The notes: generated by a model from the sequence alone, not told the origin. Positions 10,200 to 21,400 are shown, counted from the stretch's first letter. The stretch: DNA of 64,000 nucleotides from Prorocentrum cordatum (GCA_963575745.1 CAUYUJ010011214.1:346435-410434), one strand, 5' to 3'. Made by a program: numbers and translations.

Positions 10200-10485
10200 G
10201 CTTGTGTGTCCTCGCCCTCCCTCATCCTTTCCTCTCTCCTCCTCCCACTTCCCCCCTCCTCCTCCCACCTCCCTCCTCCTTCTTCCTCCTTCGTCCGTCC
10301 GCCTCCCTCCTCTCTCCCTCCTCCCTCATCCTCCTTCTCCTCCTCCTTCTCCTCTTCCTCCTTCCCCCCTCTCTGCCCTGATGATTCCTCCTCTCTCCCC
10401 CCCTGCGTCCCCTCTGTTCTCCTCCCGCCTCCTCTTGCCTCTTCCCCCGTTATTCCTTTCTTCATCCTGGGAAGACCCCCCTCCC
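10200..10485 (+). repeat. Pyrimidine tract (CCTCCT)n
   Basis: CTCCTCC/TTCCTC triplets for nearly 290 bases, interrupted by CCGTCCGCC and GCCCTGATG. Confidence 0.85.
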
Positions 10486-10595
10486 CCTTAGAATCATAGG
10501 ATTGGTCTGCCGATCCACAGCTCCGTGGCTAGCATGAGGTTCACTTGCTGATACTTGCGGTGCTCCGTGGATCCCATTTCCCGTGGGTCCCGGAT

Positions 10596-10775
10596 GTTTA
10601 TTATTATTGTTATTATGATTATTAGTATTATTATTATTATTAATATTATTATTAATAATATTATTATTATTACTACTACGACTACTACTATTACTATTAC
10701 TATGATTATTATTATTAATATTATTATTATTCCTATTATTATTACCATTATTATTATTATACATACATACATTTA
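10596..10775 (+). repeat. (ATT)n / (TACTAC)n microsatellite
   Basis: TTATTATTA with internal AATATTATTATTAATAATATT palindromes, a short CTACTACTA segment, then (ACAT)n. Confidence 0.9.
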
Positions 10776-11041
10776 TATACCGGGAAATAAATTGACCCAT
10801 CGTTTTTTCACACACAAAAAATTGGATCCGCGCAGCACAGAAATTGGATCCACGAAACTCCCCCACAACCCGAAACAAATCCAATTGGGTCCATTGTTGT
10901 CCTCATATTTTAGTCCAAGAGGAACAAACTTTCGGCCTGGGAATGTAAATACTATAAACCTGTTTATGGCTAGCCCTCGAACCCTCGCGAATTTGCGATT
11001 CGACTGCTCGAGGAAATGTTTGGACGAGAGAGGGAGAGAGA

Positions 11042-11064
11042 AAACACAAAACAACAAGATAACT

Positions 11065-11155
<91 letters not shown>
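11042..11155 (+). repeat. (GA)n microsatellite
   Basis: AGAGAG run of about 110 bases with a few GGG and AAAG interruptions, immediately 5' of the composite repeat. Confidence 0.95.
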
Positions 11156-11157
<2 letters not shown>

Positions 11158-11172
11158 TCGAGAAATTCTTGA

Positions 11173-11775
11173 CGCTTCGCGTGTCCCCACCAGCCCATCC
11201 AGAAACGATGTCCAGGCAAGTTGAAGAGATCAGGGAAGTGGGGGAGCAACGAGAGGGACAGCCGATCCGTGCAAAGGATGAGGCGGAAGAGGAGGCCAGA
11301 TGGATAGATGAGGGGGTGGCGAGGAACCGAGCGAAGGAGGGACGAGGAGAATGATGGCGCCGGGTGGATGGTTGAATGCCGCTCGGATGCCTCTTGGAAG
11401 CCTTTTGGAAGCCTCTTCGGACGTCTGGGGGGTCTCTTGGCGGTCAATGGGGGCTCTTGGGCGTCTTGGGTGCTTCGGGGGGGCCTCTTGAGGCCGCTTG
11501 GGATCCTCTTGGGGGGCTCTTGGGGGCCTGTTGGAGGCCTCTTGGGGCCTCTTGGGGGTCTCTTGGAGCTTCATGGCGGCCTCTTGGAGCCTCTTGGAGG
11601 CCTCTGGGAACCATCCTGGGAGCCTCTTGGAGCCTCTTGGGGGCTTCTTGGGGCCTCATGGCGGCCTCTTGGCGCCTCTTGGAGGCCTTTGGGAAGCCTC
11701 TTTGGGCCTCCTGGGCGCCTTTTGGGGCCATCTTGGAGGAGATCGATCAAAGAAGAGGGTGGGGTTAATTAGCCT
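11173..11775 (+). repeat. Composite repeat, copy 1 (leader + CTTGGGGCC array + fixed 3' end)
   Basis: It starts with CTTCGCGTGTCCCCACCAG and a purine-rich stretch, passes into a CTTGG/GGCC array from about 11,386, and ends with GATCGATCAAAGAAG...TTAATTAGCC (11,741-11,773). The same order of parts occurs at 30,180-30,660. A third block at 29,270-29,570 keeps only the array and a diverged 3' end. Confidence 0.75.
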
Positions 11776-11949
11776 TGCCCCCCCCCCAAAAGGCCAAAAT
11801 GGGGCCAAAACCTTGGTAAAACCTATGACTTTGGCTTCCTCGCCGAGGCCGTTTTGGACGCTGTAACTACCAGCGGCCCCCCCGTCCAAGTCCAGGGGAG
11901 GGGGTTCGGGGGAGGGGTAAACCCCTCCCCGAAAGGGAAGAAGGGAAGA

Positions 11950-13740
11950 TGGAAGAGGAAACTCCCGGAACCACCTACGCCCAGAGGGCTGGTGGGATCA
12001 TCGAACAAACGCTCACGAGCTCATGGGACGGAACCTGGCGCGGTGCGCAGTCGAGGCCTTGCTCGCAGGCCCGCAGCACTTGGCCAGGCCGCGTTGGAGC
12101 CTGCTGCCGCTGCGACATCCGCCGCGATCCAGGTCAAATTTCCCATTGTGCTCTCCACATTGATCCAGGCTAGAATCTCCAAAGCCGTCTGGCGGAGCCG
12201 CTGATCCAAGCGTTGTAGCAGGTGACGCTAGTCCCCAATGCCGAAGGCCGACACCGCATTGTTTCTGACCTTCTTCCGTGCTACGATCAGCCTCTGCGCT
12301 CTGCGCCAACGGAGCGCTCGCCCAGCCAAACCGCGCGCGGAGATGGGCGCTTGGGGGATCGAGGAGGCGCGCAGGAGGACGAAGCCTGGAAGACCAAGGG
12401 GGCGTTCCCCAGGGAGTCCGACATGTCGTCAACTGCGAGGTGGACAAGCTCCGCACCAAAGGCGGCGATTCGGACGGCGCCGAGCCTGCCCGGTGGAATC
12501 CGTGCCGACGGCGAGGGGCCTGCGGCATCTGAGCGAGGGGGTCGCCAGGGTAACATCCGCACTGTTTTGATGTCCACTCCCAAACCGTCCCGTCCAGGGC
12601 GCCAGGGGCGTCGAGAGGGACATCATTTCACTTGCCCACAGCCTGGCGGGCGAAAGGCCACAGGGCATCGCCGCCGCCGCTTTTGCCCAAGGTGGCGACG
12701 CAGTTGACGGCGGCCCGCGAGCCCTGAATGCTGGGGAGCACATCGCGAAGCAGCGCGCCACTTCCATCCTGGACAGGAGGAAGAGGGGCAACCACATTCG
12801 CAACGCAGGCACTTCTTGCAGGAGGAGCCGGACGCGCTCGGCGTGGATCTGCTGCGGGGGAATCTAGAATTCGCCGCGAGGTGCGCGGCGTTCCGTCGCG
12901 GGGGCGCCCGCGAGGTCAGCGCAAGTGAGTTCAGTGAGTATTGTTGGTGCCTCAGGGCTTCCGAAGAGGAGATCGCCTCGCCCCCACCCAGTTCATCCTC
13001 GACAGGCGCGTCGGAAACTGGCATGACGACCCCCAGAAGACTGCGCGAATATAGAAACACGTTGGGCCAGGTGTTCCCTCGGCGCACAGGGCAGCGGCAA
13101 CATCAGCATATGTGGCTCTCGCAAAAAACCTTGCTCAGCTATTCGTTTGTGCGTGCGTGACTTCGTCATTCCCGAAGTCGGTGCCTCGGGCGTTTCGGAT
13201 TTAGAAATGGTTCGACACTTGGTGAGCATTTGATCATGTTCACATTGGCACCGATGCTTTGGACAGTGGCACCGATGCTTTGGACGGGCCAGGCTGGCGC
13301 ACGCGCAGCGCGTGATTTCGCGAAGAGCACTCTGATTGATTCGATCTTCATGCCAGCTTCGGGCGTGGGTGACGCACTGTTCAGCGTGGTCGCCGAGCTG
13401 CTCGCGCGCTTCCGCGCCGCCTGGGCGATGGAGTTCGCCGGGGTGAACGACGACCCGGCGCGTGGAACCCGCGAGGACTTCGCTGAACTTGCGCGGCCGC
13501 CGAAACTTGCCCCTTCAGCCCAGTCGCTGGCCGCAACCGCCCGCTCGGCGCCGCGCTGGGGCGCCCAGAATTTCAAGTGCTCAAAGCACCGAAAGCCTTG
13601 CGAGAGGGCTGATCCCCGTCTGCAGGAGACGGAGGCTGCGTCCGCAGCGGGCGAGGCGACTGCTCTTGGGCCGTGCGCAAGCCTTACGTGGATAGCCTTG
13701 TATGTTATGAAGGGATAGCTGCGTCGAGTTGCCTTAGGAT
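11950..13740 (+). pseudogene. Frame-broken coding-like region, family unknown
   Basis: Several + frames have normal protein composition in succession rather than in parallel. One, from about 12,610, contains RDIISLAHSLAGERP; it hands over near 12,810 to EEPDALGVDLLRGNLEF (frame of 12,816-13,160). Then come the fragment FVIPEVGASGVSDLEMV (13,160-13,226) and a frame from about 13,230 with IDSIFMPASGVGDALFSV. The frame changes are of both signs, unlike the uniform +1 shifts in the retrotransposon. I recognise no motif. Alternatives are a decayed retroelement ORF or exons of an unannotated gene; I see no clear consensus introns. Confidence 0.3.
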
Positions 13741-13773
13741 GCATTCGATGACATCGTGGATCCGCTGTTTAAG

Positions 13774-14688
13774 TGCGCAGCTCACCACGTCGCGCGCGCT
13801 CCCAAGAAGCTGGGCATCGGCGACGAGACGAACGAGACCTTGGAACGCCATGAGATTAATGGTTGCGCCATGCCAGATCTTCTTTGACGACGGTCGGTTC
13901 AAGCATGCCACGGAGGACGTGCGCGACAGGGGGGCAGGGGCTGCGAATGTGGAGCGCCTGCTCATGTGGAGCGTCTGCGCCATGTCGGGGCGGCGCGCGA
14001 GGCCGCCGAGAACCTCGACGAATCTTCCGCGCGGACCTTGCAAGAAGCACTGCGGGCCGCGAGAGGCTTGCGCGGAACGCCTAGCGCCCGGGAGCTGGGC
14101 GCGAAGGGGGCCGCTCGCAAAATGGCCGGCGACGTCGCCGCGCCCATCGCCAGCATCATTGGTTTATTTCGGATGGCGCCGCGGCGATCGAATCGGCGCT
14201 CGCCCGGCGCCTTCTCCGCGCCGAGTGCGCGGGTTCCAGCGAGCGCCCATGAGATGAAGGGCGTCGCCGCCAGGTCGTTCGTGCAGGCGTTCGTTGGCGC
14301 GCTTATCCTGGGCGAGCGTCGCGCGGCGGCCCTGCAGGGGCGCGGGGGCGACGTCGGCGACGGCGAGACAGGTCCCCCTTCCCGAAGTTGAGGAGGTGCT
14401 TGCATTGCGCTGCTGCCCCTTCAAGACGAAGCTCCACGAGCTGGTCAGCGAGGCGAAACAGAGGGGCCCGTCATCGTCGTCGGCGGCCCGTGCAAGGTGC
14501 ATTCGACCATGGCCGAGCTCATCAGTGGCGTCGTCGACGTGAAGTTGGCCCAGAACAAACTCAAGCTCGAGGATCTCTCGGGATCCGCCGAAGTCCTGAA
14601 GTTGCAAGCTGGCGGCGCCAAGGATCATATGAAAAAGGTGAAGATGCGAATCGCAAAGGCCAAGACCCTCGCGCTCTCTCGCGCGTAG
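13774..14688 (+). pseudogene. Second frame-broken coding-like region with a helical Lys-rich C-terminus
   Basis: One frame stays open from 13,966 to a single TGA at 14,389-14,391 and then on to TAG 14,686-14,688. The last 64 codons (AELISGVVDVKLAQNKLKLE, then MKKVKMRIAKAKTLALS) are rich in Leu, Lys and Ala and would form an amphipathic helix. Around 14,388-14,470 a neighbouring frame (EEVLALRCCPFKTKLHELV) reads better, so a frameshift near 14,463-14,472 is likely. The short tail could be an oligomerisation helix. No family is assigned. Confidence 0.3.
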
Positions 14689-14884
14689 TGGTCGAGAAAG
14701 GGGCGATGGCGATGGCGAAGTGCAGCTGAGATTTCGGAGCGGCCATGGATTCTGGCGCGGACGCTGGCAGGATGAGGGCAGCAACGGCCCTCGTAACAAT
14801 CCGGGGCGCAGTCTGAAGACACTTCTCCGCCCCCCGTATCTTTCCAGCCCGTCCCTCCACTTCCGGCTCGCTCCCTCATCGACA

Positions 14885-15075
14885 GCAACGTGACCATCAT
14901 CAGCATCGGCGGCATCATAGACACCAGCATCACCGGCAATCGTAATTTCAATTGCCAGCATCACCAACACCCTCATGAACATCACCGCCGCCATAATCAG
15001 CACCGTAGTGATCAGCATCGTAACCATCACCAGCATCCGCACCATCATCATCATCAGCAGCAGCATCCTCAGCAA
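14885..15075 (+). repeat. CATCAC/CATCAG low-complexity tract
   Basis: CAT-rich triplets (AGCATCACCAACACC, CACCATCATCATCATCAG). The His-rich frame across it is not a gene. Confidence 0.75.
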
Positions 15076-15109
15076 CATAACCCAGCACCAACAAGAGGAA
15101 CGACCATCT

Positions 15110-15425
15110 GGGGGCATATTCAGGCGTCTTGGGGGCTTCTTGAGCCGTCTTGACGCCATTTCGGATCAACTCGGAGCGATTATGAGGCCGCTTGGGGGCC
15201 TTCATTAGGCTTCGAATGAGCCGTCCGCCATGAGAACTGGCAGTGAGGAGCGCGAGGTGGCTGGCAATCCTTGGCCCCGATCCAGTGCACCAGATGGTCT
15301 GTCACTTTCGGAGCATGGCTTGCCAGCCGCTTGCCATTCAAGGGATCTCGGGGGTCTCGCGGTGGCACCTCTGATGGCTCTCGCGGGGCCTTGGGGGTTT
15401 TGGGCCGACGGGGCCGTTTCCGGAT
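15110..15425 (+). repeat. Diverged CTTGGGGCC-family block
   Basis: GTCTTGGGGGCTTCTTGAGCC, CCGCTTGGGGGCC and CTCGCGGGGCCTTGGGGG cores are separated by unrelated sequence. Confidence 0.5.
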
Positions 15426-15470
15426 TGTTTTTGTCTGCTCGTTTCGTCTTGGCATGCCGCTCGGGCGCTT

Positions 15471-16380
15471 TTAGCTTTTGAGCCTCGCGCTACGCAGAAT
15501 GTGCGCATGTAGTTCATGGTGATGCGGTTGGGGTGGTGGTTGCGACAGGCGCTTTCAAGCTGCTGGGTGACCTCGATAAGCGCGTTGTTCTCGATGCAGC
15601 GTGCAATGCGCCATGTACCGAATGCGCTCGCGCAGCGAGGTCCATAACGATTTGTGACGACCGCCCGCCATGCGCAATGTCAACCCAAATCGCATGCATA
15701 ATGCGTGGTGGCATTTAGATATTCACGCGCATGATATAGTTCAGGACGGTGAGTTGCTATGTTTGTCCAAAAGTAATGTTGGTGTTGTTTTCGGCCAGTT
15801 ATGTTGACCACCCTTGAAAGTGCCCAAGAAGTGTTTTTGACTTGTTTAGTTGATCTTGCTTGTGTCCTCCATCTCCAAGGTCGTCGTTGTCATAATTCTT
15901 ATGCGACCGCAAGGTCGACGCGCGTGAGCTCAGCCGTGCTTGGCGGAGATCGTGCCTGGGCTTCCCTGCTTCTGCCGGGCTGGGCGCCAGTCGCCCGATT
16001 GCGGCCAGTGACTCGTCCTCTAATAGTGTTTCTCCGTCTTCTCGCCGGGCCCGCAGTGGTGCGCCCCCCTGCCATTTGTTCAGGGCCCGCAGTCGTGTCC
16101 ACTCGTCTGCTCGTCCGCGACTGTCATTGCCAGGCCCCCGTCGCGCCAAGCTTCCTTGCTGGGCGGCGTCCCGTCGGCAACGATGTCGACGTGGACGTCG
16201 ATGGCGTCGTCGTCGTCGAAGACGGGGGTCCCAGGCAGCGCTGGCCCCTCCGGCGCCCCACGGCGGCTTCGTTCCTGCGCCAGTGCCGCCGCCCTGCGCT
16301 GGCGCCGCCGCGCCGCCCTTGGACCTCTAGCGGCCGCTCCTGCAGGTTGTCGCTGGTCGCCTTTCCGAGGTGGGGATTCA
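15471..16380. other. No gene recognised; long + frame without motifs
   Basis: A + frame from 15,801 (ATG) is open to 16,694 but has no family resemblance. It runs through the foldback element at 16,382-16,527 and has competing open frames on both strands. Confidence 0.3.
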
Positions 16381-16381
16381 T

Positions 16382-16527
16382 CCATAACCACCGCCTGGTG
16401 GATCGATCAGCGGGGATTCCGGGAGGCGGTGTATATGGGTATGTTTGGGCATCAGGGTGCCCAATGATATCCATACCCACCGTCTTCCCGGGTCTCAGGA
16501 CTTCGGTTCCCCAGGCGGTGGATATGG
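16382..16527. repeat. 146 bp nested foldback (quasi-palindrome)
   Basis: The outer arms CCATAACCACCGCCTGG (16,382-16,398) and CCAGGCGGTGGATATGG (16,511-16,527) pair at 15 of 17 positions. Inside them GGGAGGCGGTG (16,421-16,431) pairs with CACCGTCTTCCC (16,478-16,489). TATGGGTATG (16,434-16,443) pairs with CATACCCAC (16,472-16,480). GGGCA pairs with TGCCC at the centre (16,447-16,462). Order and spacing are symmetrical, as in a foldback element or miniature inverted-repeat transposon. Confidence 0.7.
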
Positions 16528-16694
16528 ACAGTTTCCCTGCTCGCAGACGTCGCCGTCTTTCAGCCGCAACGTCAGCCTCGAGGCTCGATGTTTTCGATGG
16601 CTTCCGTCGTCCGTCGGCGGTTTTTCAGCTTCGGGGTGCTTCCCAGCAGCTGCATCTCGTCGAACCGTTCCAGATCTTCCGTAAAGGCCGCTAG

Positions 16695-17135
16695 AGACCC
16701 AAGTTATGGCCCGAAAACGAAGGGGCAAAGACAAGGGGGGCTATAGATTCAGGGGGGATGCGTCGGCCCCAATCGCCTATTGATCGCCTATAGAAGCCTG
16801 ATGCCCCACCCCGCCCAGGAACTTGCGTTTTCGCTATTGGGGCCAATCAAAGATGCGTTGGCGGCGTATGAGCGATATCCACTTCATTTAGCAGCATGTG
16901 CGCTTTCTGGGGGAGCCCGCTCACTGGGAATGCCTCCTCATATTAGGGTTTCCATATAGATCGTCGCCTTCGAGGATCGAAGGAGTTGGTATTTCTTCCT
17001 CGGTGGAGTGCGGCGGAAGGCCGGGCGTAAGACGGCGAACGTACAACGAGTTCGGCTATGTGTGCGGAAGCCTGCGGAATCTGGCGGAAGTACCGGATGG
17101 CGCCCCAAGAGATGTCAACATTTCTGGGGTCAGGG
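16695..17135. other. No gene or repeat recognised
   Basis: Unique-looking sequence between the foldback element and the long TG/TA tract. Confidence 0.4.
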
Positions 17136-17139
17136 TTTC

Positions 17140-17563
17140 CACAGCCCTCCGCATATTTATATGTACGTATATACATATGTACACGTGTATAAATACACGA
17201 GCGCACACAAACATACATATCTATTCATATATATATATATATATATATATGCGCAGGCGGAGTGCTTGCGCGTGTACATTCGTGCATGAGTATGCGCATG
17301 CATGTGTACTCGCGCACGTGCACACACGTTATACAGATATAGTGTGTTTTACGTATCTGCACGTATAAGTTCATGTATGTATATATGCACGTGTGCATGT
17401 GGATGTGTATGTGTGTGTACATGTATACGGATATGCTTAGGTATACATATATATATATATAACAAATCGCATTTGTACATGTATATGTATATTGCATATG
17501 AAAATGTATTTGTTGTATGTGACGATGCATATGTATGTGTATATGTATATGTACATGTTTATG

Positions 17564-17594
<31 letters not shown>

Positions 17595-18175
17595 GGATGC
17601 CAATGTATGTGTATATGTGTACGCCTGGCTATGGATGTGTAAATGTACATGCATACGCGCATGCATACATATATATGGTAAAGTATGTATTTTCGTATGT
17701 ATGGGTGTATGCACGCATGAATGCATGTATGCCTGTCTGTATGCATGCAGTTATGTACGCATGTCTGTAATTGTGATTGCGTGCATGTGTAGATATGTAT
17801 GTGCGTATGTATGTATGTACACACGTCTACAGTATGTGTGTATGTATGTATGTGTGAATGCATGCATGCATGCATGCACATATGCAAATTTGGTTGTATG
17901 ATTGATTGCATGTATGTATGATGTTATGCATGCATGTACCTATGTATATGTGCATACAAGCATGCATGCATACATGTATGCATGTATGCATTTGTGCACG
18001 TAAACATGTATGTGTATGCATAGTGTTGTGTATAAATACATGTATAGTGATACGGATACGTACGTATCTATGTGTACATGTACGTCGAACTATGAGTGTG
18101 CATGCATATGTGCCATGTCTACATGTAGATGTGAATGTGTGCACACCTGCATGTATAGATGCATATAATCAGACA
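17140..18175 (+). repeat. 1 kb TGTATG/CATGCA/TATATA microsatellite complex
   Basis: Almost wholly alternating purine-pyrimidine (ATGTATGTATGC, CATGCATGCATG, TATATATATA). It contains pure TA runs near 17,225-17,250, 17,446-17,460 and 17,567-17,594. Long Cys/Tyr/Val and Thr/His frames on both strands are artefacts. Alternating tracts of this kind are prone to Z-DNA and cruciform structure. Confidence 0.95.
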
Positions 18176-18318
18176 TGAGCACGCGCCTGCGCGCGCGGGG
18201 AGTTTCGCACAATCAACATAATAGCTTCGGCTTCGCAAGTGTCAAATACGTGGCTTATAACGCAACCATGACTGTATCGTGCGCTCTCGGGTCTCGTAGT
18301 CGCCCCTGCCCCCGCCAT

Positions 18319-18322
18319 GCCG

Positions 18323-18351
<29 letters not shown>
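18319..18351 (+). repeat. (CT)n microsatellite
   Basis: Uninterrupted CTCTCT run of about 33 bases. Confidence 0.95.
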
Positions 18352-18353
<2 letters not shown>

Positions 18354-18659
18354 TTTCGCGTTTTTATCGAACCCCCCCCCTGCACTTCCGTGAGACGTGT
18401 GTTTTATTCAGAGCGGGCTGGCACGCGGGGGAGAGTGCGTGTAAATAGTTTTCCTAAGCAATGTGGAGTTTGGCGGAGTCCGTCGGAATGCACGACAAGG
18501 GGAGATGAGGGAAAGGAGGAAGGTGAAGGGGAGTAGTAGGACGAGTCCAATGCGGCCGACCGCAGACAGGCAAGAACGCTGAAAAGCGCAAGTCATTGCG
18601 CGGAGCCTGGAACTGACACGGATGTACGACTGAGAGTTGAACTCCGAGAGCGCCGAAAA

Positions 18660-19105
18660 ATAGGAAGTTTTGAAAGGGACTGAATGATTGTCGGCTTTCG
18701 TGTATTTGCCTGATCTTGCTGAGGGCGTTCTCTTGGGCCGTCGAAGGGCCCTCTTGGGTCGGTTTGGGATCCTCTGGGGGGCTTCATGAGCCGTCTTGAA
18801 GCTCGCGTGGGTCGCTTTGAACCGCTCTGGTGGCGGTTTTGGTATTTTGTGACGTCTCGGAGCGTGGAAGCGTGAGAATGCGAGGACGCCGAAATCTTTC
18901 AAAAACCGAAGGGAGGCGGACAGTTTTAAGTTATGTGAGCTCAATCTGGAGGTCTCGTGGGCGTGTGTGTGTGTGTGTGTGTGTTTTGGATGCCTCATGG
19001 GCCGTCTGGAGGCCACGTTGGGCGTTTTGGTGTGCTTTCGAGCTGTCGACGAGCTATCTTGGGCAATATTGGAGGCCACTGTGGACCCTGGAAGACCGGG
19101 CCAGG
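18660..19105 (+). repeat. CTTGGGCC-family block containing a (GT)n run
   Basis: Cores TCTTGGGCCGTC and CCTCTTGGGTCGG flank two diverged A-rich linkers (about 18,650-18,690 and 18,858-18,915). A (GT)n run lies at 18,963-18,984. Confidence 0.65.
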
Positions 19106-19249
19106 GCGTCCGAGCAGCCTGGGGGGGGGGGGCTGCAAGCAGCCCGGGGAATCAGAAATTCACTCGGAGGGGCTCTGTCTGGGGTCCCCGGCCGTAGAAA
19201 GATACTGGGGTCCCCCGCCTTATAAAAAATATAAATAAGAATGCATGTA

Positions 19250-19256
19250 CGTGTGA

Positions 19257-19307
<51 letters not shown>

Positions 19308-19372
19308 TATGTATGTATGTATACAAGGCTGCATAGGCGCTTCGCACCATGCATCTTGTTCCTTGAAGCTTT
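19250..19372 (+). repeat. (AT)n microsatellite followed by hairpin module M, copy 3
   Basis: TA runs to 19,308 and GTATGTATGT precede ACAAGGCTGCATAGGCGC at 19,322. The 22-base hairpin core occupies 19,331-19,352, the same length as in the copies near 7 kb. Confidence 0.7.
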
Positions 19373-19538
19373 GGATCGGCTGGCTTCTCGCGGTATCCTG
19401 CGGTCCCTTCGAGGGGTCCTCGCGGGCTCGCATTGCGAATGTGCAGAGGTTGCGGAGGGGGAGTGGGAGAACTTGGTGTTCGAAGCAACGAAAGGGGCAA
19501 ATGGAATGCAAGAAAAGGACTTCAGAGGGAAACTTATC

Positions 19539-19592
19539 GAATCCCGGGTTCGCAACCAAATTTCTTTAAAAAAGGGTGCGAACCCAGGATTC
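19539..19592. other. Stem-loop, 16 bp arms, 22-base A/T-rich loop
   Basis: GAATCCCGGGTTCGCA (19,539-19,554) is complementary to TGCGAACCCAGGATTC (19,577-19,592) at 15 of 16 positions. The stem can extend past a one-base bulge with CC/GG. The loop holds TTTCTTTAAAAAAG. It contains a GGGTTCGC word reminiscent of a tRNA T-arm, but no tRNA can be built around it. Confidence 0.6.
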
Positions 19593-19704
19593 TGACCAGA
19601 ATGCAGCTTTATACTGCAAAATATGAGGCAGGGGGGGCGCGGGGAGGCGTGCTGACGCGACTTTGGGACAGGCAGGCTCTACGAAAGTTATGTATGGGCT
19701 TCGT

Positions 19705-19845
19705 TCTCACCTTCCTCTTTGGACGGAGAGCGCTAATTTTCGCGCTCGGAGGCTGCGATCCTCGTGAGGGGTCCCGTTTCCGGAAGTCCCGGTTGGGGAG
19801 GATCCTATTTCGGGGGGGTGGGGTCCCACCCCCCAGGATTATAAA
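19705..19845 (+). repeat. 141 bp direct repeat, copy 1
   Basis: It is identical to 20,854-20,995 except in one G-run, ends CCCCCCAGGATTATAAA, and is followed by a CTTGGGCC-family block. Confidence 0.9.
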
Positions 19846-19849
19846 GGCC

Positions 19850-20850
19850 TTCTTCGGAGAACTCGTGGAGGTTCTTAGAGGCCCTGTGGGGCGTCGTGGG
19901 GGAACTTCGTGAATGCTTCTTGGCGGCTCTTGGGCGCCTCGTGGCACGTCTGGGGAGCCGTTGAGGAGTCTTGGAGCTTCGTGTGGGCGTCTGGGTGCAG
20001 AGTCCTTGAAATCATAAGCCTTTTGCGCGCCTTGTGGCCCTTCTTGTGGCCTCCTGGAAGGGGCTTGGGGCCTCGCGTGGCCGTGTGGGAGCCGAGCGCG
20101 TTGCAATTGTATGTTTTTTTCCCTTTTAAGCTCTCTCTGAAGCTTGTCTTGGGGCTCTCTGGGGCCGTCTTGGGCACGGCTTGGGCCGTTTGGAGGCTCT
20201 GTTGGGCCGGCTGTGGACTCGCGTGGAGGCTGCTTGGGCCCTCTGGGATTGGTCTTGTGGGCGTCTTCGGCCGTCTTGGCACGTCGGAACAGTGAACATG
20301 CAACGAAGCCAAAATCTTAGGAAAGCCATAGGAAATTAATGATTTTGATCTCTTGGGGCCTTCTTCAGAGAACTCTGCGAGGTTCGTGGGGCCTTCTCGA
20401 GCTGTCGGGGGAACCTTTAAGAAGCTTTTAAGGCAACCCGAGGACCCTCGCGTACCCTCGTAGGTGCCTCTTCGGACGAAGATCGCTCAGTTTCGCGCTG
20501 GAAGGCTGCGATCCTCGTGAGGGGTGCCGTTTCTGAAGGCCGTCTTGGGGCTCTCTGGGGCCGTCTTGGGCACCCCTTGGGCCGTGTCGGGGCTGTCTTG
20601 GGCCGGTTTCGGACTCGCTTGGAGGCCTCTTGAGCCGTCTGGCATCGGTCTTGTGGGCGTCTTCGGCCGTCTTGGCACGTCGGAACAGTGAACATGCAAA
20701 GAAGCAAACATCTTAGAAAAACCATAGGAAATCACTGATTTTCATCTCTCGGGGGCTTCTTCGGAGGACTCTGGAAGGCTCTTGGGACCCTCTTGGGCCT
20801 TCGTAGGAGCCTCGAGAAAGCCTCTCGGGAGGTCCAAGGAGCCTCGCGTG
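19850..20850 (+). repeat. CTTGGGCC-family block, two 395 bp units with A-rich linkers
   Basis: GTCTTGGGGCTCTCTGGGGCC starts near 20,146 and again near 20,541. Each unit ends GTCGGAACAGTGAACATGC and the linker CATAGGAAAT (20,290-20,345 and 20,686-20,745). A partial copy of the 141 bp direct repeat sits at 20,475-20,535. Confidence 0.75.
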
Positions 20851-20853
20851 TCC

Positions 20854-20995
20854 TCTCACCTTCCTCTTTGGACGGAGAGCGCTAATTTTCGCGCTCGGAG
20901 GCTGCGATCCTCGTGAGGGGTCCCGTTTCCGGAAGTCCCGGTTGGGGAGGATCCTATTTCGGGGGGGGGGGGGTCCCACCCCCCAGGATTATAAA
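20854..20995 (+). repeat. 141 bp direct repeat, copy 2, followed by an AT tract
   Basis: Near-identical to 19,705-19,845. It is followed by AATATAGAAAAGG and an (AT)n tract at 21,015-21,056. Confidence 0.9.
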
Positions 20996-21022
20996 AATAT
21001 AGAAAAGGGAATATACACATAT

Positions 21023-21060
<38 letters not shown>

Positions 21061-21063
<3 letters not shown>

Positions 21064-21400
21064 CAAGATTGTAAGGTTCGCCGCGTTTCGCCTTCTAAGA
21101 TTGGCCCTTGCACCGACGATGTTTGTCGACGGTCTGGTAAGCATGCTAATGTTGCCCCAAACGTGCCCTTCGAGCAGTGTAATACCGGAGCGGCGCGGCT
21201 GTGTGCCGCTGCTGGAGGGCTTGTACATTGCGCGCGCTGCGGGTCCATCAAGAACTGGTTTCCGCAAGGGCGGGCAGGCGCTAGTGGGGGCAGCTCTGCC
21301 TTCGTGGTGTGTCTGTGCGTGCGCGTGCATGTGCGCTTGGATGCGTGCCCCACCTTACGGCACCAAGAGGGGCCGATGACGGCCTAAGAGTGTGCAAGGA
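21061..21400. other. No gene recognised
   Basis: Begins with CACAAGATTGTAAGG after the AT tract, a possible very diverged hairpin-module start. The rest is unique-looking. Confidence 0.35.

Noticed and set aside
15801-16694. 297-codon + strand ORF as a gene
   Set aside because: No recognisable motif, competing frames on both strands, and it runs through the foldback element.
17225-18178. Cys/Tyr/Val-rich ORFs of 90-230 codons
   Set aside because: They come from TGTATG and TATATA repeats; no start context and no domain.
20630-20645. CTTGAGCC words as possible reverse-strand spliced-leader relics
   Set aside because: They continue as GTCT or CCAC instead of AAAATGG and belong to the CTTGGGCC family.
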